From Limnobacter litoralis (GTDB lineage Bacteria; Pseudomonadota; Gammaproteobacteria; Burkholderiales; Burkholderiaceae_B): a stretch of 64,000 bases of DNA. The notes under the pieces were generated by a model. The model ran no database searches. It had not been told where the DNA came from and worked only from the letters and a program-made list of their open reading frames with translations. The position numbers and the translations under genes are program-made. The stretch is taken from the NCBI RefSeq assembly GCF_030160455.1, contig NZ_BSOJ01000009.1:62001-126000 (forward strand), in the 5' to 3' direction. Shown one piece after another: positions 18,112 through 24,293 of the stretch (its first letter is position 1; every line of letters begins with the position of its first letter).

Positions 18112-18186
18112 TGGTCCCCCCGGCAGGAATCGAACCTGCATCTAACGCTTAGGAGGCGCTTGTACTATCCATTGTACTACGGCGGG
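18112..18186 (-). tRNA. tRNA-Arg(CCT)
   Basis: A 75-base tRNA on the minus strand with encoded CCA. D-arm GTAC/GTAC, anticodon loop CTCCTAA with anticodon CCT (18151-18153 on the plus strand), and T-arm GCAGGTTCGATTCCTGC. The acceptor stem CCCGCCG/CGGGGGG has a G-G mismatch at pair 4-69, unusual for a functional tRNA; every other pair is Watson-Crick. It decodes AGG. Confidence 0.92.
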
Positions 18187-18245
18187 AATGGCCGTAGTTT
18201 ACACGCTTAAGGCGAGGATATCAGCCTCTTAACCTGGGTTAGCTC

Positions 18246-18298
18246 TTGTAAATTTTACAACTGCTTTTTGGCCTTAATCGGATTCATTGAAGTTCAAT
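18246..18298 (+). promoter_or_regulatory. Two palindromes, candidate enhancer sites for a sigma-54 activator
   Basis: TTGTAAATTTTACAA (18246-18260) and ATTGAAGTTCAAT (18286-18298) are both perfect palindromes about a central base. Their centres lie at about -129 and -90 from the predicted sigma-54 start point. That is the normal distance for activator-binding sites, and an IHF site lies between them and the promoter. They differ in sequence, so they may bind different dimers. Confidence 0.5.
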
Positions 18299-18327
18299 AT
18301 TGGAGTTAGCCCAAAAAGATCTTTATA

Positions 18328-18340
18328 AATCAATGGTTTG
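18328..18340 (+). promoter_or_regulatory. IHF-binding site (consensus match)
   Basis: AATCAATGGTTTG matches the IHF consensus WATCAANNNNTTR at every position. It sits in AT-rich DNA between the palindromes and the -24/-12 promoter, where IHF bends DNA in many sigma-54 systems. Confidence 0.65.
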
Positions 18341-18355
18341 TTTTTTTTCTCGAGG

Positions 18356-18371
18356 TGGCACGTCGTCTGCA
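18356..18371 (+). promoter_or_regulatory. Sigma-54 (-24/-12) promoter upstream of the first ECF sigma gene
   Basis: TGGCACG-TCGT-CTGCA: the -24 element is perfect, the -12 element differs from TTGCA only in its first base, and GG-N10-GC spacing is exact. The predicted start is near 18382, 30 bases before the sigma-factor ATG at 18412. Confidence 0.8.
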
Positions 18372-18411
18372 CATTGTAAGGCAGACAACAACGCTAACTC
18401 AGGGGCGAATC

Positions 18412-19002
18412 ATGACAGACCACACACAGGCAAAAATTCAGATCCACTTCAAGGCCGAATCTTCGTTTCAGACTCTTGCAAATGCGCCAGTCATCGAAAG
18501 CCTAAAATCTCTGGAACAGCTTCTTCTTGCCCAACGCTCCAGACTGACCCACTTCATCCGTAAGCATTTGAAAAGAGACGAGTCGGTTGAAGACGTGCTT
18601 CAACAGACCCATATGGCGGCCTTTCGCAGCTGGGAACGATTTAGGGGCGAGTCTAAACCCGAAACCTGGTTGTTCGGGATTGCCATGAATTTGATTCGAA
18701 ACGCGCGTGCTCGGGACACGCATTCCAGCTGGATGGTCGATGACGCTGAAGAGCAGTTGCTGAATATACCGACTGAGCCGTGTGATGAGCCCATTGAACT
18801 ATTGCAACGTGCCCAGCAGATGGAGCTTCTGAGAGAGGCAATCTGCAATTTGCCCGCACGGATGCAGGCAGCAGTGCATCTGGTCTTTCTTGAGGGTCTT
18901 TCCTATCAGGATGCTGCCGAGGAACTCAATTTGCCAATCGGTACAATCCGCTCACGTCTTTCTCGTGCAAGGGATTTATTGCGCACTAATTTCGATATTT
19001 GA
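18412..19002 (+). CDS. ECF-type RNA polymerase sigma factor (sigma-54-controlled, HrpL-like position)
   Basis: A 196-residue sigma-70 family protein. Region 2 (about residues 45-105) includes VEDVLQQTHMAAFRSWERFRGESKPETWLFGIAMN. Region 4 (about 130-190) ends IGTIRSRLSRARDLLRTNF, a clear helix-turn-helix. There is no region 3, as in ECF factors. The ATG at 18412 has AGGGG upstream; the frame is open for 19 more codons but those precede or overlap the promoter. It is closely similar to the second sigma factor at 21449-22024. The gene is 3' to a sigma-54 promoter with an IHF site and palindromes, and 5' to a sigma-54 activator gene. This is the logic of HrpRS-HrpL in Pseudomonas and Erwinia. No anti-sigma gene is adjacent. 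Confidence 0.9.
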   Translation: MTDHTQAKIQIHFKAESSFQTLANAPVIESLKSLEQLLLAQRSRLTHFIRKHLKRDESVEDVLQQTHMAAFRSWERFRGESKPETWLFGIAMNLIRNARARDTHSSWMVDDAEEQLLNIPTEPCDEPIELLQRAQQMELLREAICNLPARMQAAVHLVFLEGLSYQDAAEELNLPIGTIRSRLSRARDLLRTNFDI

Positions 19003-19114
19003 ACTGAGGTTGTTAACCCGCCGAGGTGGGTATGACTAATTCCATTGAACGATAGAATCAATCACGAGTTTGACCGTTAATTAAACAGGACATGGTCAAC
19101 CAGGAACTTCGTGA

Positions 19115-20497
19115 ATGATGAATCTCACTTTGTGCCTGCACTCTGAAGAATTGAAAAGTCGCATTGTGGCGGCGGCTGTCATGATGCAGGCCAACGTTCG
19201 GGAATTGGATCTGGATTATTTGCTGAAAAGCAGGAATCTGGGCTGCGCTCAAATATTAATTGATCACGACGTTCAGCAGATTCGCAGACTTATCATGCAT
19301 CTGCAGGCTTTGGGTGTGGATCCCAGAAGACAGGTTATTCGCTTTATTGACAAGCCATGGCACGCCTACGTCTATCACGACATTCCCATCTTTGCATCCA
19401 TTGTCAATCCACCTGATCCCATTGCTGCGGTTGAAGTCATTCGGAAGTTACAGAGTGCTGTGCCTTTCGCAAAGCAACTGACCGCTTCAGACACCGACAT
19501 GCCACAGTCGGTGTCAGATCCTTTGGATGAGCCCTTTGTGCAGTCGTCGGCGATGCGTCGGACGGTCGAGCAGCTGAAGAAACTGGCAGGCCTGTCGGTT
19601 GATACAATCTTGATGGGTGAAACAGGGGTGGGTAAAGACACGTGTGCATTGTGGCTGCATGAAAAGTCAGGCTTGAAAGGTGCATTTGTACATGTCAATT
19701 GCGCGGCCTTGCCCGAACAGTTGTTTGAGTCGGAATTGTTTGGCGTCACCGCTGGTGCATTCACTGGTGCACAGAAGGATCGGGCCGGCAAGCTCGAACT
19801 GGCTCATCAAGGTACCCTTTACCTGGATGAAATTGACAGCATGCCGTTGGCCTGTCAGGCCAAGCTGTTGAACGCACTTCAGTACCGCGGCGCAACCCGT
19901 CTGGGTGCGGTGAAGCCCTACACCTCAGACTTTCGGGTAATTGCGTCAACCAAGGTTGATTTTGAATCGCTTATCCGTCAGGGTAGGTTTCGTGAAGATC
20001 TGTATTTCAGGCTCAATATCTCCAAAATTCACATTCCTGCTCTTCGTGAAAGACTGGACGATCTGATCCCTCTTTACCTTCATTTTTTGAAACTTGCAGC
20101 GGAGGCATTCAAACTTCCAGAACCTTGTTTAGTCCCGACCGACTGGGATAGATTGCTGGCGCATCCATGGCGTGGCAATGTAAGGGAACTAAAGGCCCAT
20201 GCACAGCGTTTCGTCCTCGGCCTGGATTTATGGGGTGCCGAAAAGGACTCTGAAGGTGAGGGGCTGAAGGATCGTTTGACCCAATTTGAGCGCATGATCA
20301 TTGAGCAGACTTTGCGCCAGTGCGATGGATGTACAAAAAAGACCAGTGCAGTCCTCAAAATTCCCTTGCACTCGCTTTACTACCGCTTGCGCAGACTGGG
20401 TATACCCATCGAAGATTCGCAAGGGCTCGCCTCCGAAGCCAGTGGGTCTCAGGGTGAGGGGAACTCTTTGACGTATCTGGACACTCAAGGTTATTAG
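19115..20497 (+). CDS. Sigma-54-dependent activator (bacterial enhancer-binding protein) without canonical receiver
   Basis: A 460-residue AAA+ activator that would remodel sigma-54 polymerase. It has Walker A GETGVGKD (168-175), the sigma-54 contact loop GAFTGA intact at 214-219, Walker B LYLDEID (235-241), an arginine-rich sensor segment and a C-terminal Fis-type helix-turn-helix (about 395-435). The N-terminal 115 residues look like an alpha/beta domain with a receiver-like strand (QILIDHD) but lack the acidic pair and the lysine of true receivers. It is therefore probably not phosphorylated, and may be controlled by a partner protein or simply by its level. It follows the sigma-factor gene by 112 bases. 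An inverted repeat ATTGA-N9-TCAAT (19044-19062) lies upstream. Confidence 0.9.
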   Translation: MMNLTLCLHSEELKSRIVAAAVMMQANVRELDLDYLLKSRNLGCAQILIDHDVQQIRRLIMHLQALGVDPRRQVIRFIDKPWHAYVYHDIPIFASIVNPPDPIAAVEVIRKLQSAVPFAKQLTASDTDMPQSVSDPLDEPFVQSSAMRRTVEQLKKLAGLSVDTILMGETGVGKDTCALWLHEKSGLKGAFVHVNCAALPEQLFESELFGVTAGAFTGAQKDRAGKLELAHQGTLYLDEIDSMPLACQAKLLNALQYRGATRLGAVKPYTSDFRVIASTKVDFESLIRQGRFREDLYFRLNISKIHIPALRERLDDLIPLYLHFLKLAAEAFKLPEPCLVPTDWDRLLAHPWRGNVRELKAHAQRFVLGLDLWGAEKDSEGEGLKDRLTQFERMIIEQTLRQCDGCTKKTSAVLKIPLHSLYYRLRRLGIPIEDSQGLASEASGSQGEGNSLTYLDTQGY

Positions 20498-20516
20498 CTC
20501 CACTTTATTCAAGAAA

Positions 20517-20699
20517 ATGCAAATAAATCCAGGTGATTCAGTGTCGAGTGCACGTTCCGGTTCCACCGATCCGGCGTCGATTCTTCAGCGCTTTCGTCAG
20601 GACTTGAATGCCCTGCGCATGAAGCCCCTTCGAGTGGTGCCCAATACCCCTTTGAAGTCTCAAAGCGACGAAATGAATTTCGACGTGGGAATTCACTGA
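20517..20699 (+). CDS. Small unknown protein of the sigma island
   Basis: A 60-residue hydrophilic protein beginning MQINPGDSVSSARSG, with no signal peptide, membrane segment or known motif. It starts 19 bases after the activator gene and its TGA stop directly abuts the ATG of the next gene, so the two are translationally coupled. The ATG has a weak ribosome-binding site; a GTG at 20541 preceded by AGGTG is an alternative giving 52 residues. I do not recognise a family. Its place between a sigma-54 activator and a chaperone-like gene suggests a regulatory or secretion-linked job, which is inference. Confidence 0.55.
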   Translation: MQINPGDSVSSARSGSTDPASILQRFRQDLNALRMKPLRVVPNTPLKSQSDEMNFDVGIH

Positions 20700-21005
20700 A
20701 TGACCGAATACATCGAACCGTCGTTTGGTGTTTTCAGGGTTGAGTTGCTTCCTCAGCCCTCATCAGGTTTGCGCCTCTTGTTACAGCTTGATTATTACCA
20801 GAGCAACTGTCTGCGTATGTGGCTGGACATGCGATGGCAATCTTCGTCATTGCGAAACACAACCTTGCTGTTGCAGAAGCCAGGTCAGTTGGTGATTCAC
20901 AAGACAATACCTGAGTCAGCTTCTGGCAAACCCGCTGAACTTCTGAAGCAGTGGAGTACGGAAGTGACGCGACAGTTTAATTTGTTCATCAACAAACGTC
21001 GTTAG
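20700..21005 (+). CDS. Unknown 101-residue protein of the sigma island
   Basis: Begins MTEYIEPSFGVFRVELLPQP and contains a predicted beta-rich first half (LRLLLQLDYY, CLRMWLDMRW) and a helical end (LLKQWSTEVTRQFNLFINKRR). No signal peptide or membrane helix. The ATG is immediately after the stop of the 60-residue gene and is preceded by TGGGAA. It converges on the chaperone-like gene with 13 bases between. I do not recognise the family. It may be a small regulator or secretion accessory protein; nothing in the sequence proves this. Confidence 0.65.
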   Translation: MTEYIEPSFGVFRVELLPQPSSGLRLLLQLDYYQSNCLRMWLDMRWQSSSLRNTTLLLQKPGQLVIHKTIPESASGKPAELLKQWSTEVTRQFNLFINKRR

Positions 21006-21018
21006 TCACTCATTCTGA

Positions 21019-21444
21019 TCAGCTTTTTTCCAAAAAAGTTTTCTTGAACACAAAGCTGAAGTTTAAAAAATTCTGGAATTGCCCCGCGCAGCGTTCTGCA
21101 GTTTCTGAGGGGCCAATTTCAATGACATGCCGCAGACAGCCGTCATGATCCGACACGGAAAGTGAGCTGCCTTCTGGCGCTTCTGTTTGAACTTCGCAAT
21201 ACAATTGCATGGCTTTAAGCAGTTGGTTTTCTTGTGCACTCAGACTTTTGCCCATCAAGCAAATGCGAGCGCTCACCCTGCATGCCTGATCGGGTAGTTC
21301 CACCAGTTCGATGACGAAGTGATGTTCAAATGTGATTCGATACGCGTCTTGATTGGCATTCAATAGCGCCTTGTCGTCGGCATCCAGTTCCAGGAATTCG
21401 AGGATGGCTCGAAGCGGCGACTTGAGTTGGGTGCTGGCTGTCAC
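21019..21444 (-). CDS. Protein resembling CesT/SycE-type secretion chaperones
   Basis: A 141-residue acidic protein with a GTG start four bases after the stop of the upstream sigma gene, so it is certainly in that operon. Size and layout fit the CesT/SycE class of type III secretion chaperones. A helix (LRAILEFLELDA) is followed by strands YRITFEHHFVIELVEL and RVSARICLMG, a helix ENQLLKAMQL, strands SSLSVSDHDGCLRHVIEI and a long C-terminal helix SETAERCAGQFQNFLNFSF. This is a fold-level resemblance judged by eye; sequence identity to known chaperones would be low. If not a chaperone, it could be an anti-sigma or co-regulator of the sigma factor it is cotranscribed with. Confidence 0.6.
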   Translation of the reverse strand: MTASTQLKSPLRAILEFLELDADDKALLNANQDAYRITFEHHFVIELVELPDQACRVSARICLMGKSLSAQENQLLKAMQLYCEVQTEAPEGSSLSVSDHDGCLRHVIEIGPSETAERCAGQFQNFLNFSFVFKKTFLEKS

Positions 21445-21448
21445 GCGA

Positions 21449-22024
21449 CTATTCCATGTGCATGTCGTAAATGAACTTAAGTTGAGCTCGAGACCTTGAA
21501 ATTCTTGAGCGAACTGTTCCGATTGGTATGCCCAGTAAATCTGCCGCCTCTTGATAGGAGTTGCCGTGCTTCACGACTAGCATCAGTGTGTCTTTTAAGT
21601 CGGTGGGCAGCTTGTCGATGGCGGTGTCTAGCGACACACTGAATTCATTTTTCATGCAAATCTGTATGGGATCTGCACCTTCAGCCTGTTCCAGCTCAAG
21701 TGATTCATCGGTCGTGAAGTTAAAGCGGTATTGTGGAGACCTTCTGGCCACGTTTCGGATGATGTTCAGGGCAATGCCAAACAGCCAGGTTTCTCGTTTT
21801 GAGTCGCCTCGGAAGTTGTCCCAACTGCAGTAGGCCTCAATCAGGGTTTGCTGAAAGAGATCCTCGACAGCACTTTCATCGCGAAAGTGTTTGGTGATGA
21901 AGTTTTTGAGTCGCTTTTCCTGCTTGGCCATGAGCAATTCAAAATCGGAGCGCATCGATGTGGATGCAGTTTGCGCACATCGTTTCACGGAGGTGATTTT
22001 TAACTTCGGTTGGGCTTGTGTCAT
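21449..22024 (-). CDS. Second ECF-type RNA polymerase sigma factor
   Basis: A 191-residue sigma-70 family protein. Region 2 includes VEDLFQQTLIEAYCSWDNFRGDSKRETWLFGIALN and region 4 ends IPIGTVRSRISRSRAQLKFIY. It is a clear paralogue of the sigma factor at 18412-19002: long stretches of region 2 match with small changes, while the N-termini differ. The start ATG at 22024 has a strong GGGGTGA; an upstream in-frame ATG (22060) lacks one. The chaperone-like gene follows after four bases. It points toward the activator and sigma genes, so the two sigma factors bracket the island. A possible -24/-12 promoter lies about 50 bases upstream. Confidence 0.9.
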   Translation of the reverse strand: MTQAQPKLKITSVKRCAQTASTSMRSDFELLMAKQEKRLKNFITKHFRDESAVEDLFQQTLIEAYCSWDNFRGDSKRETWLFGIALNIIRNVARRSPQYRFNFTTDESLELEQAEGADPIQICMKNEFSVSLDTAIDKLPTDLKDTLMLVVKHGNSYQEAADLLGIPIGTVRSRISRSRAQLKFIYDMHME

Positions 22025-22323
22025 TTCACCCCCCCTAGTGTTGCAGTCCAGAAGATTCATGGGAATGGAGTCGCAGCAAAGTGAATACCTTTATAGAGTA
22101 GCAACGCGGATAAAAATGCCCATCTGGTGTAATCAGAAAGGATGATTCAAGGAGCAAAAGCTTTTCATGACATCCAGTTTCTGATAACGAAGAGAATTTC
22201 CCTCACAGACTCCATTGCTGGGTGGAATCTTGTGGATGAATGGTTCCATTGAAGGAATTGCCGGGGTGTATGTTGCTATCATTGGATAGCTTTAAATCCA
22301 CTTACTCACCAGTCAAATCTCAC
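22025..22323. other. Divergent intergenic region between second sigma gene and parE
   Basis: 299 bases. It holds the candidate minus-strand sigma-54 promoter (22076-22089), the palindrome AAAAGCTTTT (22156-22165 region), TTCC-N6-GGAA upstream of parE, and a perfect hairpin GCTATC-ATTG-GATAGC (22275-22290) in the parE leader. No small gene is convincing. Confidence 0.4.
22076..22089 (-). promoter_or_regulatory. Possible sigma-54 promoter of the second sigma gene
   Basis: Read on the minus strand, AGG-TATTCACTT-TGCT gives GG-N10-GC with a good -12 element (TTTGCT) but a weak -24 element (AGGTAT against TGGCAC). The start point would be near 22064, 40 bases before the ATG. No consensus IHF site is present nearby, unlike the first sigma gene. 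Confidence 0.35.
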
Positions 22324-24285
22324 ATGAGTCAATACCAAGAGTCATCCATTCGAGTTCTCAAAGGACTTGAGCCAGTCAAGCAGCGCCCGGGTATGTACAC
22401 CCGAACCGATTGCCCCCTGCATGTTATTCAGGAGGTGATTGACAACGCGGCTGACGAGGCGCTGGGTGGGTTTGGAAACCGGATTGCAGTAACCCTCTAT
22501 GAGGACGGCAGCATTGGTGTTGAGGACGAGGGGCGTGGCATTCCAATCGGACTGCACCCAGAGGAGCAGGTGCCAGTCGTAGAGCTTGTGTTTACTCGTC
22601 TGCATGCCGGTGGCAAGTTCAACAAGACCGATGGCGGGGCCTATCGCTTTTCAGGTGGACTGCATGGCGTCGGCGTGTCGGTGACCAATGCACTTGCGCG
22701 TCGCCTTGAAGTGACCTCCTACAGAGACAAACAAGTTGGGCACCTCGTGTTTTCTGGCGGCGATGTGCTTGAACCGCTGGTCATTCGTCCCCAAACCTCC
22801 TCTGATCGCAAGAAGGGTACCTCGGTTCGGGTGTGGCCTGATGCCAGTTATTTTGATTCACCGGTGCTGCCTTTGTCCGAGCTGGAAAGGTTGTTGCGCA
22901 GCAAGGCGGTGTTGCTCAAAGGGGTGGAGGTCACACTTCGAGTTGAAAAAACGGGTGAGCAAAAAAGTTGGCGTTTCGAAGAAGGATTGCTGGGTTTTCT
23001 GAACGAGGAGCTTGCCGGGCGCGAGTTGGTGGCACCTGCTTTCACCGGTGATCTCGTGGTTGATCCTTCAAGAGAAGAGGGGTTTGCTGAAGGGGAAGGT
23101 GTGTCTTGGGCCCTGGCTTTTGTGGCTGAAGGCAACGCCGTGCGTGAAAGTTACGTCAACCTGATTCCGACTCCGGCTGGCGGTACCCATGAGGCGGGTC
23201 TTCGGGATGCTGTTTTTCAGGCGGTCAAGGCCTTTTGTGAACTGCACTCCCTGATGCCCAAAGGCATCAAACTGATGCCAGATGACATTTTTTCCAGAGC
23301 TAATTTCGTGCTGTCAGCCAAGGTTTTGGACCCCCAGTTTCAGGGGCAAATCAAGGAGCGTTTGAATAGCCGGGACGCGGTGAAATTGGTCAGCAGTCTG
23401 GTCAAGCCTGCCCTTGAACTGTGGTTGAATCATCACGTGGACGACGCCAAAAAGATTGCGGAGCTGGCCATTCGGCAGGCGCAGGCACGTTCCAGGGCTG
23501 CGCAAAAAGTCGAAAAGCGAAAAAGCTCTTCAGTGGCGGTGTTGCCCGGCAAGTTGACCGATTGCGAAAGCACAGACATCGCCTTGAATGAAGTGTTTTT
23601 GGTGGAGGGCGATTCTGCGGGTGGATCTGCCAAAATGGGGCGTGACAAAGAGTTTCAGGCGGTGTTGCCCCTGCGTGGGAAGGTCTTGAACGCCTGGGAG
23701 ACCGACAAGGACCGGCTGTTCGGCAATCAGGAGATTCACGACATTGCGGTGGCCATTGGGGTAGACCCCCATGGGGCTGACGACCAGCCGGATCTCAGTG
23801 GATTGCGTTATGGCAAGATCTGCATTCTTTCAGACGCCGACGTTGACGGTTCGCACATTCAAGTGCTGTTGTTGACCTTGTTTTTCAAGCATTTCCCCGC
23901 GTTGATTCGCAATCAGAATGTTTATGTGGCTCGACCACCCTTGTTCAGGGTGGATGTGCCAGCCCAGGGCAAGCGGCCTGCCCGCAAAATTTACTGTCTG
24001 GATGAGGCTGAGCTGGCTGCTGTTCAGGACAAGCTCGCCAAAGAGAACATCAAGGAAGCCGCTTTGAAAGTGTCCCGATTCAAAGGCCTGGGCGAAATGA
24101 ATGCCGAGCAGCTCTGGGAAACGACCTTGAACCCGGACACCCGTCGACTGCTGCCGGTGACTTTGGGTTCGATGGATCTTGATCAGACCAATGCCATGAT
24201 GCACATGCTGATGGGACGTAATGAAAGTGCATCCCGACGCAGTTGGCTGGAGGAAAAGGGCAATCTGGTTGAGGTCGACATTTGA
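22324..24285 (+). CDS. parE: DNA topoisomerase IV subunit B
   Basis: ATPase subunit of topoisomerase IV, 653 residues, which decatenates chromosomes together with ParC. A GHKL ATPase domain at the N-terminus (VLKGLEPVKQRPGMYTR, DEGRGIPIG, SGGLHGVGVSVTNA) is followed by a transducer domain. The TOPRIM domain (LVEGDSAGGSAK and DADVDGSHI) and the C-terminal KGLGEMNAEQLWETT segment complete it. It is the shorter ParE type without the gyrase insert. The start ATG at 22324 follows family alignment; the frame is open to 22240, but the extra 28 residues are not family-like. parC is not next to it: the following gene is convergent dnaE2. Confidence 0.95.
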   Translation: MSQYQESSIRVLKGLEPVKQRPGMYTRTDCPLHVIQEVIDNAADEALGGFGNRIAVTLYEDGSIGVEDEGRGIPIGLHPEEQVPVVELVFTRLHAGGKFNKTDGGAYRFSGGLHGVGVSVTNALARRLEVTSYRDKQVGHLVFSGGDVLEPLVIRPQTSSDRKKGTSVRVWPDASYFDSPVLPLSELERLLRSKAVLLKGVEVTLRVEKTGEQKSWRFEEGLLGFLNEELAGRELVAPAFTGDLVVDPSREEGFAEGEGVSWALAFVAEGNAVRESYVNLIPTPAGGTHEAGLRDAVFQAVKAFCELHSLMPKGIKLMPDDIFSRANFVLSAKVLDPQFQGQIKERLNSRDAVKLVSSLVKPALELWLNHHVDDAKKIAELAIRQAQARSRAAQKVEKRKSSSVAVLPGKLTDCESTDIALNEVFLVEGDSAGGSAKMGRDKEFQAVLPLRGKVLNAWETDKDRLFGNQEIHDIAVAIGVDPHGADDQPDLSGLRYGKICILSDADVDGSHIQVLLLTLFFKHFPALIRNQNVYVARPPLFRVDVPAQGKRPARKIYCLDEAELAAVQDKLAKENIKEAALKVSRFKGLGEMNAEQLWETTLNPDTRRLLPVTLGSMDLDQTNAMMHMLMGRNESASRRSWLEEKGNLVEVDI

Positions 24286-24293
24286 TTGCCTGC

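Noticed and set aside
19007-19020. Sigma-54 promoter upstream of the activator gene (GG-N10-GC)
   Set aside because: The spacing fits but the -12 region (ACCCGCC) lacks the TTGC element, so it is probably chance.
18112-22100. Prophage or integrative element next to tRNA-Arg
   Set aside because: No integrase, transposase, phage gene or direct repeat of the tRNA end was seen; the genes are regulatory.
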